Source: Brachypterus glaber (taxonomy: Eukaryota; Arthropoda; Insecta; Coleoptera; Kateretidae). From it: 64,000 nucleotides of DNA. The notes below the pieces were generated by a model. That model had not been told where the DNA came from. It saw nothing but the letters and a program-made list of their open reading frames with translations, and did no database searches. Positions 10,523 through 22,808 of the stretch are shown here, piece by piece. Where the stretch lies: the NCBI GenBank assembly GCA_958510825.1, contig OY294044.1, positions 46,278,626 to 46,342,625 on the forward strand. The letters are read 5' to 3'. The position numbers and the translations under genes were made by a program. How positions within the stretch are numbered: position 1 is the stretch's first letter; every line of letters starts with the position of its first letter.

Positions 10523-12080
10523 ATCTAAATAGGTATATCTACTAGTAGATATACAAACTTGTATAAAATTCTCGATAAAATTGTTTTATTTTTTAAAAAT
10601 AAATTATTTTAAATATTAAAGATCAAACTTCGAATAATTTAAAGTGAGAATAATAATTTATTTATTTTATTATAGCTATTAAAATTTATTACCTATTTAT
10701 ATATGTATTTTTTTAAATTAAAACATTAACATTAGTTTGTTTACTTTTTTAATATGCATTAATTTTATAAACATGTCACTGTTTTAATATTTTAAGTTTT
10801 AAACCTCTTTTAAACAAAAGGTATTAAAACATTATTTTTTATTTTTAATTCTTCATTTTTCTCTGAGTTCCTAGAATTATAAATGCTTAAATGACCACAA
10901 GAAAAAAAATTATTTGTTATTTTTAAACAATCGTAAAAAAATTATTAAAAAATATTAAAAAGTAAAAAAGTTATCAAAAAAAAAATTTTTTCTATTTCAT
11001 CTTTAGGGGTAAATGTCTCAGAGTAGGGGGGCCGTAGCCTAAAATTTTATATGAACTTGTGGCATTATTTTGATGAGATATGATCACTCTTAAGAGATTT
11101 TGTAAACATTCTGGGACACCCTGTATATACTGTATAGGTTATTAACAGGGACCGTAGGACACCATTTGTACACGGGGCACTTTCGTACATCTTATCTTAA
11201 GTGGAAACCAAAAGGTTTTATTACTCGCATTTGGGTCCGCATATTGCTCTTTTCGTGCCAGATCTGCCAGTGAGTAGCAGGCGTCCTTAGCCACCATCGA
11301 GAGGTACACGGAAAGAAATTAGTGGGCTCTGCGCTATACATTATAAGATATTTGGTAACAGTGGCAAATTATAGTGATTTAAGCTATAGATTATAAGGGA
11401 CACAATAACTAATAATGTTAAAAATAAATTGGAAACGATTATATATATTACAGACACGATTATATTTATTACAGGCACTATTATAAATTTACAGAAATTT
11501 TATTATATTATAAAAATTATTAGCACGGACAATAATTAAATCTATTTAAGCTATAAATGCCATACTATTTGTTATATTTTATTATTCACTAAACAATTAA
11601 AGTATTTCATATAAATTTTTACACTGACTGCCATAATTGTAAGAGAAAGCCTTGTATTTATATAATAAGCGATTATAATTTGCTTGGTATGTGTGTTATA
11701 GCGCTCCTAGCTATAATTTTTTTTTCCGTGTCGTACAGTAAAAAAATTGTTTTAACGCTCTTAAATTTATTTTAGCGCCTCCAATTCTGTGTGTTGCATG
11801 TCGGATATAAAGTTCTTTTTGTTTCAGCTACTTTTTTATAGTAAATAAACATAGTCAATATTATGCTTTAATAATAAATTAAAAAGTATTTATACTTGAA
11901 TCTTGAGTATTGTTGCCAAATTTAAATAACTGCATTAAGGGGCAGATTCATACAGTGTCGAAGGGGTACATTCATACAGGTCTGTACACGTGTGCCTCCT
12001 TCAAATCCAGCAATACTTTACCGACGGGCCATGACTGGGGATATAAATTTTATATGTTAATTTAATTTATTTAATTACTC

Positions 12081-12200
12081 ATGGTAAAGAAATATAAGAA
12101 AAAACTTATAAAAAGTGGCGCGGTAGACGAAAACTCGATGAAAGCAGTTTTAAAAGAGAAGGAGGGGAGTTCCGACCAGCAATCAACCACTCGAATTTAA
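12081..12200 (+). CDS. Short lysine-rich ORF, 39 codons (possible psq-like N-terminus)
   Basis: Complete version of the frame cut off at 3144. It starts MVKKYKKK and ends STTRI before TAA at 12198-12200. It carries more Lys/Glu codons and G/C than its neighbourhood, but no splice donor clearly extends it. It could be the N-terminal stub of a psq-HTH transposase-derived protein or chance. 12201-12627 holds nothing I can name. Confidence 0.2.
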   Translation: MVKKYKKKLIKSGAVDENSMKAVLKEKEGSSDQQSTTRI

Positions 12201-12627
12201 TTTAAATTTAAAACTATAATGTTGTTTTTTATTAATTATAGGTTTATTTTCCATTAACGTGATAATAACTGGGATAATAATAAACGTACTAGCAAAACAG
12301 ATTTTTTGTTTACGAGTATAACCCACAGAGGGGCACATTCATACAATTTGCATAAGGCTTTAAAAAACACGTTTTTTTGTTTGCATTTTAATTTAAACTT
12401 TCTATAGCTTAATTCATGTTAGTTCGATTGATGCAAAAAAAATAGAATTAAAAATTTTTAAAATATTTTACAACGAAATCTGTAAAAACTATACGAAGGG
12501 TCCCAAACTTCCGCTAAGTACCAGGTCCAAACGGGAAAAATAAATATTTAAAAAAAAAAATTTGAACCTAAATATCTTTGACAAATTATCTGTAAATATT
12601 TAAAGAAACGCTATTTTTAATCGACTT

Positions 12628-13965
12628 ACCCAGGGCGTAATCCATTGAATGTCGTCCATCATAGGGCGCTCAACCATTTTCAAACTTAATATTTTTTTGC
12701 TTGTTGTTGTACCCCATATATATAATTCAAAACCAATTTTTTTTTTATTTTGCTTCAGTTGGGGGTGGCCACCCTATAAACCTAGCTTTTTTTTTTTGAT
12801 TTTTGCATGGTGCGGAAATTTAAATTTCTCAGTTATTAAATGAGCTAGCGATATAAAACAAATATTCTTTTTTTAAGCATAAGATGGACTATATTTTTTG
12901 TTTGGCTTTTTTCTAAGTAAAATCAATATACGTGAAAATTGTATCAGAAGTTTGATATAAAATTTAATAAAATGACGATAAAATTTTAATATTTTCTTAG
13001 GGGGTTGAATTGAAGGGGTGCTATTTTTTTATAAAGGACCTATAATTAATATATACTGTTAAAATTTAAAACAAAAATATTTAGGTAACATTTTTTTATA
13101 AAGCTTCAAGAATACTAATTTTACCAAATAATACAATATTTGAGCCTCAATTTCTCAGAGGTAACTAATTTTAAAAATCTGAAATTTTTACACGTAGCAG
13201 GTCTATATGTATGTTGGTAATTTATAAAAAAAAATCAAGAATGTGTTTTGCCTTAAATTAAAATTATATAAAAAAATATATCACCGAAATTGGTTCATTT
13301 TAATTTTGAATATATACCTTTTTAAGAGTGTTATTATCTTATATGATAAATTCTTATAATTATTATTTTACAAAAATAATATTTATTAACTACCTACTTA
13401 TTAATGGGATAATTACTCCGGCTTCCCCAGTAAACTAAATTATAAAAAATAAACATAATAATATTTTTGAATAAGGTAGACTTGGGGACGCTGAAGTATT
13501 TTTTTGTGAATAGAGACTAATATTTACTGTTCACATTTTGGATCCAATTTTCACCTATTTTGAACTTATTTAGAAAAAAGTGTTTTAAACAAAAAAATAT
13601 AGCCCATCATATGCTTAAAAAAGTAATTTTTGTTTCATATCGCTAGCTCATTTAGTAAATAAGAAATTTAAATTTCCGCAACGTGCAAAATTTAAAAAAA
13701 AGCAAACTTTATAGGGTGGCCACCCCCAACTGAAGCAAAATAAAAAAATTGGTTTTGAATTATATATATGGGGTACAACAACAAGCAAAAAAATATTGGG
13801 CCACCCCCAACTGAAGCAATACAAAAATAATATAAAATTGGTTTTGGAGTACACATACATATAGGTTTAACAACACAAAAAAATAATTTTAAAAAGTCCA
13901 AACTGGTCGAGCGCCCTAATAATTCAAAATTAGACGGTTCTCGATGGATTACGCCTTTTATGGTT
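12628..13965. repeat. Long foldback element, about 1.34 kb
   Basis: The left arm starts AGGGCGTAATCCATTGAATG and the right arm ends GGATTACGCCT. Both contain the GGGTGGCCACCCTATA block (12764 and mirrored at 13717) and GAGCTAGCGATATAA. The right arm carries an extra internal duplication of the GCCACCCCCAACTGAAGC segment (13720 and 13802). The spacer of roughly 0.6 kb is AT-rich. No transposase. Confidence 0.75.
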
Positions 13966-14834
13966 TAATTTGGGGGGTTAACAAAATTGGGGGGGGGGGG
14001 CTAAGCACTATAGGATCCTGAAACCGCAAAATATATTAGAAAATCATTGAAAGCATTTAATGAAAATCCTTTTGAACATCATTCATCTTTTAATTGTTTG
14101 AAGATGGTATTTTTATTAAAATTAAAAAATAAAGTAATTTCTTTTAGAACATTATAGACTTTTAATTTATTGAATAAAGAATAAAGTTTTTTTAGAACAT
14201 ACCTAATTTTTAAAAAGTTTAAATAATCTTTATTTTTATTTTTTTTAATTATACAGACTTTATGAATAATTTAGAATGAAATTTTTATTAAAAAATATTT
14301 TCTCGACATTGATTTTGAATAAGGTTTTTATATGATTTTTAATTTAGAAAAAGCGGTTATGCAAACACACATTTTTGCTTGTATCTTAAAATAGCGAAGA
14401 GATCAAAAAACTAACGAAAAAATCGACAACTTGAGGATACCGGAAGTGAGGAAACCGGAAGCATCCAGGTATTTTGAACCATACAATCCAATAATGTGTA
14501 TCGAATTAGCTCACTAGCAAGTTATAACGACAGTATTCCAAGAACTCGACTTTATAAACTTTTTAAATGAATACATATATTCATTTACTAAGTTTTGTTA
14601 GTGGTAGGAAATATCATGTGGCGCCACCTATAGCACAGGAATTTTCTTAAATGTTATTTTATATAACAATGTTATATTTTAAACAAATATAATAAAGCAT
14701 TATTAAAAAAAAGCATTTGTAACTTTTATTTGATTTTTCTACTAGGATACTTTAAAATGCATATTATAATACTTTATAACTTTTTGAACATTTTTAAAGA
14801 CTTTGGATATGGGACATGGTTGGATATTATAGAT
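13966..14834. other. AT-rich intergenic stretch, nothing identified
   Basis: Apart from a short poly-G run near 13990-14000, I see no feature here. The open frames that begin near 14730 belong to the dispersed repeat that follows. Confidence 0.6.
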
Positions 14835-15127
14835 TATTTTTTAACGTTTTTATCAACCAATTATTTAACAATATTTTTGACCACTTGTTTATTTCTGTCC
14901 AATCATATTACAGTTATATTGGGAATTTTCTACTGCAGAAAATTCTAATGAGAATTTCTGTAGTATTTTGTTTTTCAGTATTTCTCTTTCACAACAAGTT
15001 TTCATACCTAAAACTAATTAATAATTAAATATAAATATATTAATATTTATAATTATTGTTATTACTTTATTATTTAACAAAAAATACCTCAAAATATTCT
15101 TTTTATAAAATGTAATGACAGTTTTTA
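14835..15127 (+). repeat. Dispersed repeat, inverted copy of 51067-51360
   Basis: TCTGTCCAATCATATTACAG, GGGAATTTTCTACTG and AAAATGTAATGACAGTTTTT all recur in reverse complement at 51360-51067, about 36 kb away. It contains a small palindrome around AGAAAATTCTAATGAGAATT. Class unknown. Confidence 0.8.
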
Positions 15128-15254
15128 TAGGAAAATTTCCCACTAAAATATCATAGAACTCCCCAAATATTTACCGCATAAAAAATATTTAAAAAATAAT
15201 TAAAATAAAAAACATTTTAAAATTTTATTTAAAGTTTAGTATTTTCTAGATAAA

Positions 15255-15638
15255 TGAAGGGTCCAGTGGAAAAAACGATGAGATTCAATTTTCTAAAAAG
15301 TTGAGAAAAACGACATTTAAAGTTTCGCAACTTTTTGTGAAATAGTTTTTATTTTGATGTTTAAACCAATAATTTTAATGACATTTAGAGTTTTTTCTGA
15401 GGAACACTATGTTGAATCCAGGCACGAATAAAAACATCATGTATCCAACATTTTTATTCATTTCACAGATGTAAAAATACAAATTTAAATTTCCAACCGC
15501 AGTTTTTAGTGGAATCTCATTGTTTGTCCCCAGTAAGGTTTTGTATGTTGATTTATCATGTTACAAGCTAACAGACTCTGCGAAAATGTCGATTTCGGAA
15601 AAAAATGAAACCTCATCATTTTTCTACTGAACCCTTCA
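15255..15638. mobile_element. Foldback/MITE with TGAAGGGTCCAGTGG ends
   Basis: TGAAGGGTCCAGTGGAAAAA at the left pairs with TTTTTCTACTGAACCCTTCA at the right, and GATGAGATTCA pairs imperfectly with a CTCATC stretch inside. 384 bp, no coding capacity. The rest of 15128-16364 is featureless AT-rich sequence. Confidence 0.55.
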
Positions 15639-17095
15639 AATGATATTGTTAAATTTATTATGTATATTAACCTATTTAAAAATATTTAATTATCAAACTT
15701 TTAAATTTTCAAAACACACGAGACATACCTACTATAGTAGGTTTCTATAGAAACCTTTTAAAACATTCTAAGATTTCTATAAGAATGAATGATGTTCCTA
15801 GAGTATTTTTGTACCAGGGTTATTATTAAATTATAAAATAAATATTTAATATCGAATTGATTAATCTTCGGAATAATCGATAAATTAATACATACAAAAA
15901 TATTGATATTAAAGATGATAATCCATTATTGGTTAGTATTTTTATTGTTTTTGCAATATTTCTAGGAATAACGAATGTGTAAGGATTATAAAAAGCCTAT
16001 TTAATTAATTAAATTATTTTTATTAAATACACAAAAAATAAGATAATAAAATACAAAATTTGAATATAATACCTACGTCATAATTAAATTAAAATTATAA
16101 TTTACAAAATAATACCTAAAATAGTAATCATTATAGCAAAATAGTTAATTATTATAACATAATTATCATTTGCGATAATTCACAGCACATTATTCAGTCA
16201 TTTATTTGTTTATTTTACATAAAAAACCACTTAACTCTTTAAGTGGGTACGTATTATTTCAATAGGTAAAACAGCCTTCTGGCTAAAGAAACCTACATAC
16301 AACATACGCGTCAATATAAATGTATAAAGTTACGTTTATGATTACCAGAATTTTATTCAAAATATACACTGAAAAAAAGAATTACAATTAACTGTAAATT
16401 TTTAAGGTATTGTTTACCGTTTCCAGTGGATATTACTGGCTACAGATGAAAAGGTTATCCTATCTGAATGTATAAATAAAATTAAGTTTATGATTACAGG
16501 AATCTATACGGTTTAATGTATACTTTTATGATTACCACAAATTTATTCAAAATAAACATGGAAAAGGTGACAATTCTGGAGTTTGGTTCTAAAAGAGCCA
16601 ATGTCAGAATTTTTTATCAAATACACTAAGTCAACTTCGACCGTTTTAGCAGTTTGACAGAAATGCTTATTGAAAAGATACATCGGCCCTTGTCGCTTAA
16701 AATCTACATTTATCTTACAAGCATTGATATTGCCTTTTTAGGTTATATAGATCTGAAAAAATGAAGTTCGGTAGTATCTCATAGTAACAAAATTAATGTA
16801 TATTTTTAACTTATAATTCCGGCTCATTTAATAACATTCTGGTGACTAGTAATAGCTATTACTGGCAACAAATTAGCCAATTATTCCAACTGTAATGTAT
16901 CATAAAATATCACAAAAAGTACCTATAAACATGTCAAAAATGCGTCGCGCCCCTTTAAAAGTGGCTAGAATTTCGGTTTTTATTTAATAACTCAGGTACC
17001 CTTTAAGGTATAGCAACGAGGTTTTACCTGTGAAATAATCCTAATAAGGCCTATCTTCGTGTGTTATTTCATGTACTTATATTAACGAGGAGCCA

Positions 17096-17331
17096 GTGAA
17101 ACGGGGGGACCTTATCAGTTTTCAACATTTTAGTATTTAATTTTTCGTCCTCAAACCCTGAAAGTTCACCTTCAAATGAATTTATCTCGAAAACGGTTAA
17201 TCCTACAGTATTACAACAAGCGTACCTTTTTTTAATGTTTTTGAGGAATCATATTCCCAAAATAAAATTACAAAAAAAATACACAGAAAAAAGTTTGGGA
17301 CAAAAAACTGATAAGGCCCCCCGTTTCGCAC
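17096..17331. mobile_element. MITE with GTGAAACGGGGGGACCTTAT ends
   Basis: The left GTGAAACGGGGGGACCTTAT is mirrored by the right AAAACTGATAAGGCCCCCCG. It is nested in the larger foldback and internally non-coding. Confidence 0.6.
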
Positions 17332-17345
17332 ACCCCTGGTTAAAA

Positions 17346-18273
17346 TAAGTAGGGGAAACTATTGTATACTGGGACACTGTGCATAGTGTGACAAACCAAA
17401 TAGCGCGCTTCCTCTGGTAGTTAAAAATCTAAATAAATTACCGAATAATGTGCACCTGACGATGCATATTTGCTTCTAAAAACCATAGGCCTTGGTCTGC
17501 TCAGTCGGTCTCTAGGTAATTGATTAAATTTTGATTGAAATTTTGTGAATATAGTCTTTAGGGTACTTTTGAGGTAAACTTATTAATCAAATAGTATTTT
17601 TATATATATTTTTTTAAATATAAAGTTATAAACTAAATTTGTATACTGTTGTATACTGGGACCAGGGCCGTAGCGAAGGAGATTTGGTGGGGGGGGAGGA
17701 GGTAAAGCCTAAAAACACAACTTTTTTCCTCAAAGTTCATGTTCATGACTAAAAAAAATAAAAAAGGCCCACCCTTTCTCAAAACTCAAAAAAAAAGGCC
17801 CCGCCCTTCATGAAATATACAAGTTTTATATTTTAAATCCACCACGAAATATGCAAGTTTTTTGAAAAGCCCAAAAAAATATGCAAGTTTTTTGAAAACC
17901 CCAAAAAATATGCAACTTTTATATTTTTAATCCATGAAATATGCAATTTTTCTTATTCTAAGGTTTAAAAATCCCAACTTTTATATTTTCAAGCCATAAA
18001 ATTATTTAAAACTTTTTTTCCCAAAATTAAAAATTTATTATTTTTTTTTAACCCATGAAATATGCAACTTTTATGTTTTTAATCCATGAAATATGCAACT
18101 TTTTTGATTTCAAGATAGGTGGGGGGAGGCTCCCCCCTCACCCCCCATAGCTACGGCCCTGACTGGGACAAAATTAGGTGTTGCGTACAGACTTATTAAT
18201 ACAACAGGACATTCATTCACGATTTTAATATTTTATGAGTGTTTGAAATTTTTTGTCCCAGTATACTTCCCCT
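17346..18273. mobile_element. Palindromic element with AGGGGAAGTATACTGGGAC-type ends, split by a hAT MITE
   Basis: AGTAGGGGAAACTATTGTAT and the ACTGGGAC that follows at the left are mirrored by GTCCCAGTATACTTCCCCT at the right. The hAT MITE at 17663-18161 used an ACTGGGAC inside it as target. Confidence 0.6.
17663..18161. mobile_element. hAT-type MITE, 499 bp, TIR CAGGGCCGTAGC, 8-bp target duplication
   Basis: CAGGGCCGTAGC at the left and GCTACGGCCCTG at the right are exact inverted termini. ACTGGGAC is duplicated at 17655-17662 and 18162-18169. The interior repeats ATGAAATATGCAACTTTT-like units about every 40-70 bp. Terminus and 8-bp duplication are diagnostic of hAT; no transposase. A broken relative lies at 52700-53310. 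Confidence 0.92.
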
Positions 18274-19112
18274 AAATGAAAATAACATACGAAGATGGTC
18301 CTTATTAAGATTAGTTCACGTGTAAAACCTAGTTGATATTTCAAAGGGGCTTAACAACCTTACGAGGCATTTTTAGACATGTTTCTTGGAACTTTTTGTC
18401 ATCTTTTCTGATGCACCTCTTAAAACATCCAAATATCCAAACGGAAATGTATGAATAAAATTATGTTTACAATTACCAGATCTATACAAATATATACGGT
18501 TCAACGTGTAGAGTTTATGGTTAATGAAAAACATAATTATATTTTGATTACATTTTCGGTAATAATAAATTTTAATCATTATAATTACGATTCAAATGGA
18601 CATATATTTCTCCGGTGACCGTTACTGGCAAGAAATTAGACAGTAATGATCACCGGATTTTTTTTCCAGTGTAAAATAATTTTATTTTCAAAAAAATATT
18701 GACTTGAAGTTTAATCGTGGCCTTTAAATGCCACGGCTTAATTGATTTATTATTCTTTTTAAATGGTAAGCCAGCTTAAAATAGCTCACAGAAAAAATAC
18801 TGATAAATACATTTTTACACTGGAAATTTTGTTTTTTGATTACTTTGCGAATATTTGGTAAAAATTTAAATCTGACAATTATTATCAATTACATACAAAT
18901 TACTAGTATAGGATTATATTTTTTATTATTCATTATAATATATTCTAGATCTTTACACGTATTTGGTCCTTCGAGCAAGATAAATTAAATATTTGATCAT
19001 TTTCATAAGTTCAAAATATCTATCTGTTCTTCAGACATTTTTTTTCATAATTTATACAAAAAAAAACTCAATTTTAAATAATTTTATATCTTCTAAATAA
19101 ATATTTTTTTAA

Positions 19113-19588
19113 TCACGTCACCATATTGTGCCCATTAGAATTTTCTCCAGTACTAATACTAACAACAACATTACTTAATTCTAAACTACCACTACTACTA
19201 CTACTACCATTTGGCAATGATTGTATAGTATAATGAGGCACTAGAGCACTGGCAGTACCATAGGATGGAGGCTCATCGTCCTCAATGCTTTGAGCCTCCA
19301 TAATATTACTCAAAACCTCCACAGGTACCACGTATACGTCATATTTACTTTTTTCGCCGTTACTTTTACATAAGCTGTCATACGAGGGTGGAGCAAAAAG
19401 ATCGTACGACGGGGGAGGGGTGTCTGGTACTTGTGGGGAAGAGGCTGAGACGTTTCTTTGGCAGGCACGACGAGCGTTACGTCGGCAACACCATTCGGAG
19501 CATGAGACCACAAGGAAAAAGGCGATAAGTCCCCCGAACGATGCGATGTACCATACTACCGACCAGTTGTCCAGACCGGGATTTATTT
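19113..19588 (-). CDS. PPxY single-pass membrane protein, terminal coding exon
   Basis: 157 codons plus TGA (19113-19115). The acceptor is a T-rich tract plus CAG ending at 19589 on this strand. The exon supplies the last two bases of a codon, matching the single base left by the exon at 30215-30295. In order: INPGLDNW; one membrane helix (WSVVWYIASFGGLIAFFLVV); a Cys/Arg-rich juxtamembrane stretch CSEWCCRRNARRAC, plausibly palmitoylated; PPPSYDLF, PPSYDSL, YDVYVVPVEVL and PPSYGTA; then a Ser-rich tail ending NMVT. PPxY motifs bind WW domains of Nedd4-family ubiquitin ligases, so an endosomal-sorting adaptor is plausible. The pattern recalls WBP1/VOPP1-like or Commissureless-type proteins, but I do not recognise the gene. 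An AATAAA lies on this strand at 18922-18927, weak evidence in AT-rich DNA. The upstream in-frame ATG at 19652 is intronic. Confidence 0.88.
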
Positions 19589-20459
19589 CTGAAAAAAAAA
19601 TATTATTTACTACAGGTCGAAGTGTAGTACCCCTTACCCTCCAGGGTGTCACAATAATTGTGTCACAATTATTGTGACTTTACTTCTTTATTTTTTCTTT
19701 GGCATTATTAATCCAAAATACTCTTATAGACTTTCTATGTATGCAAATTTAATTCAGTATAATACAGCTCTCCTGAAACTCAAAGGAAACAAAAACCGAG
19801 AAAAAAAATTAAAAAAATGGTTTATTTTTTATTTTTTTTTCTTCTTTTTAGGCATAGCAAATATGAAAAAAAAAACACAATGAAATGGAAAAATTATCAT
19901 TAGTTTAGTCTCGGGAGGGTTAGGGGTATACATTTACCAGGAGCTTACAAAATATACAATTTTTAAAAATAAATTTGTACATAATGAATATAATTTTTTT
20001 AAGCATATCTTTAACTTTAGGAAGATTCAGGCATAATTATCACTAACTTCACTAGACTAAATTAAGAGAGTAAGAAACATAACCTCAAATTCTATAATAA
20101 ATTTTCCGTGATATGCAACAATTAAGATAAAAGATAAAATATAACATAAAATAATGACAGAATCTTAAAATACACTATAGAAAAAGATGAATTTCTGAAA
20201 TATATAAACTTTAGTTAGTGCAAAATTTTATAAACAATCGTTATGCAAGGATCGAAATAAAAATGAAGATGGCGACAACTCTGTATTTTAAAACTCGTAC
20301 ATTTTCAGTAGTTCCATAAGAAAATAAAAGGTACTTTTGGAGATAAGTTGGTTTTAAAACACGATTTTTAGACCCAACAACTGCAAATATAGTAACATCG
20401 AGTAATATCGCCCTACACAATAGATATTTGTTTTTTTACTTATTCAGTCGTATTTACAC

Positions 20460-20581
20460 CAGGGGCGGATTTATTTCATATTAAGGGGGGGGGCTATTCT
20501 TAGGGAAAAAAAATGTGCTTTCACCAAAAATATAATTTTGAAGGTATTTCTATGCTCATATATCTCGCAAATCCGCCCATG
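20460..20581. mobile_element. hAT-type MITE, 122 bp, TIR CAGGGGCGGATTT
   Basis: The left CAGGGGCGGATTT is answered by AAATCCGCCCATG at the right. The 8-bp duplication ATTTACAC is at 20452-20459 and 20582-20589. It lies within the 10.6-kb intron of the PPxY gene if that gene model is right about strand and span. Confidence 0.88.
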
Positions 20582-20739
20582 ATTTACACATGCTTATTAT
20601 CTATTTGGCAGTTACCTTATTGTTGCATGCCACGGAAAATTTATTATGGAATTTAAGGTTATGTTTCTTAATGTTCTTAATATCTATCTTAATTTCTTAA
20701 TTCAGTTTTATGAAGTTAGTGATAATTATGCTTAAATCG

Positions 20740-21000
20740 ACCTTTTAATTTTAAATTTAATTTGAATTAAGTTTAATTTTAACTTAAATTTTAAGTCTAA
20801 TTTTAACTTTTAATTTAACTTTAATGTTAGGTTTAACCTTAACTTTAATTTTAAATGTAATGTATACTTTAATTTTAACAATAATTACTTCAATTTTAAC
20901 TTTAATTTAATATAATTTAATTTTTAATTTTTAATTTAATTTAAACTTTAATTTTAATTTTAATCTTTTATCTTTGATATTTAATCTTTATTTTTTATTT
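20740..21000. repeat. Degenerate TTTAACTTTAAT low-complexity tract
   Basis: Runs of TTTAA, TTTTAATTTTAA and TTTAACTTTAA with loose 6-18-bp periodicity. No further feature was seen between the MITE and the LINE tail. Confidence 0.6.
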
Positions 21001-21220
21001 TTTTTTTGAATAAAGTAGGTCCTTGCTAGATTTAATTTATTTAAGCTAAAGCACAAATTTTAATGTATAAATTTTTTACGCTGTATACGAGACATATTTA
21101 GTTAAAAAAAATCTTGGCTTTTAAAAAATACATATATAATTTTTAATTTTTTTTTCAATTTGGGGCGGGCCCTAATTTCATTTTTTAAGCTGAAATTTTG
21201 CAATGTTACTTTCCCCGAAG

Positions 21221-21392
21221 AAAGTCTTCCAAAAGAAACTAAAAGACCTCTCCTGGGCCAACATTCTGACCTTTATTGAAAGGACGGGCAGGTTTAAGGA
21301 GGACTCAAATTAGTAAATAGCTGGGGTGACAAAAACGGCCATAAATGGTCTAGTTGTCCGGCTTTGGTCAACCCAAAAATTCACTACTACTA
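21221..21392 (+). mobile_element. 5'-truncated LINE, last 30 codons and 3' UTR
   Basis: The frame KVFQKKLKDLSWANIL, then a TFIERTGRF block, ends EDSN before TAG at 21311-21313. It is the same protein end as the LINE at 38314-38913 (LPWANILTFIKRTGRF, EDSN). The 3' UTR shares GTCTAGTTGTCCGGCTTTGG and ends in ACTACTACTA. A second member of the same non-LTR family, in the intron of the PPxY gene. Confidence 0.85.
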
Positions 21393-21625
21393 AGTTAACA
21401 ATTTTTTTTTGCAATAATAAAATTTAAGATTTTTTTACATATTTTTTTCACAATTTTTTCGTTCCCATGGGAAAGTATTATTTTGTTGGCAGCAGTATTT
21501 TTTGTGTTTCACGACATGATCATATAAGGAAGGAATTAAATTTTTAAAAAATCGTGGTCATAATATTATAATGTATTTTCTTTGTTTATTTATTTATTTT
21601 AAGTCGTTTGGGACCTCTAAAGGTG

Positions 21626-21750
21626 TTAGAGCACTGGATAGGCAGGTTTGTTACGGTATGTAGGTAGGTAGCTTACACACTACACAAGTGGTTCCTGTCC
21701 TCTCCAAACCACTTCCACCTACCCTAACGACTACCTATCTAGTGCTCTAA
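21626..21750. mobile_element. MITE, 125 bp, TIR TTAGAGCACTGGATAGG
   Basis: The left TTAGAGCACTGGATAGG and right CCTATCTAGTGCTCTAA are near-perfect inverted ends. The interior contains AAGTGGTT/AACCACTT, which also pair. Superfamily undetermined. Confidence 0.7.
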
Positions 21751-22424
21751 AAAGTGTTATATCATACTAGACCTAGACATAACAGTTTAAAACTGAGGTA
21801 TCGATATGTCAGCCACTACTAAGAGTACACATATACACAATAATATGTATAATTATTGGCTTTTAATCAATTATCCTGTTTTTTTTTCTAATTATCTTTT
21901 ATTTTGTTTATAATTTGGTTGTTATAACATTTTTCAATGTGACCATAACGTGAAGATAAAAAATTAAATATTTATTTAATATTCTTACGGTGTCATTATC
22001 ATTTACAATTAATTAAATTTTAATGATAACTGTGCGACGGAAAATTTAGGAAAAAGATCTGTCAACGTCAGTCGTTAATTTAGGACCACTATGGTCGAGT
22101 CACTACTTTAGGTCATTTAAGCAATTTTTTGTTTATTTAAACTTTCCAATGCACCCTTATATGCAAGACCCATTTTTCAAGTTAGCGCTTCATAACTTTG
22201 GAAGGTGAATTCCTATCAAAAGACATGAAAAAAAGTTCATATAAACTTATGTCCAAAAATGCTTGTAAGCGAGCTACGGTTCTTCAGTGACAGGCCCGCA
22301 AATTAGATTTTCGTTTAATATCTCAGGAACTCTTTGAGCTACAAAAATGAGTATGCATATGTTTTGTATATCAAGAAGGCTTATTAATATATGCTATTTA
22401 CATTTTTTAATTTTAGCCAATGAC

Positions 22425-22602
22425 GGGCCAATCGGGAAGGCACAAGCACTTTTTGCCCAATTCTTTTTAAGCGTAACTTTTTTGCTGTTTTTTTAGTTTG
22501 AATATGATCCTGCGGGCTAATCAGGAAGGCCCAATCACTTTTTTTCCCAAGTCTTTTTACCGTCTAACTTTTTTTCTGTTTTTTAGTTTGAATATAATCC
22601 TA
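22425..22602 (+). repeat. Two tandem ~90-bp units
   Basis: CGGGAAGGCACAAGCACTTT and CAGGAAGGCCCAATCACTTT begin parallel units. Each ends in a GTAACTTTTTTGCTG-like tract and TTTAGTTTGAATATGATCCT. No coding role is visible, and the flanking 21.75-22.8 kb is otherwise plain. Confidence 0.65.
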
Positions 22603-22808
22603 TACATAAAAATACATAAAAAGGTCATATTATATACTATGACATACGTATGTATGATACATTACATTGTCTTTAACAAAATTAATAGATAAGATATGTA
22701 TAATTACATTGTATTTATAGTCAGTAAATAAATAATACTATTCTATTAGAGGCACATAGTATCTTAAAAGGACTAAAATTTTTATTACAGTACTTTTCTT
22801 TGTCCTTA

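Larger units (their letters stand above)
8742..12178 (+). repeat. Duplicated block, copy B
   Basis: Matches 1-3143 and lies downstream of the receptor gene. Similarity ends at TTCCGACCA, within a base or two of where copy A meets the gap. The block includes the foldback at 8926-9795, the extra segment at 10219-10522 and the short ORF at 12081. Apart from these I saw only AT-rich non-coding sequence. Confidence 0.95.
16365..18675. mobile_element. Composite foldback element, about 2.3 kb, hosting nested insertions
   Basis: Outer ends are CACTGAAAAAAAG (left) and TTTTTTTTCCAGTG (right), each flanked by TA. Inner arm segments also pair: CATGTCAAAAATGCGTCGC with GCATTTTTAGACATG, and CGAGGTTTTACCTG with GTAAAACCTAG. 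Three further elements are stacked inside (17096-17331, 17346-18273 and 17663-18161). No transposase frame. Confidence 0.6.

Noticed and set aside
19310..19677. Alternative frames overlapping the PPxY exon on both strands
   Set aside because: Shadows; only the 19113-19588 minus frame has splice phase support, a membrane helix and repeated PPxY motifs.
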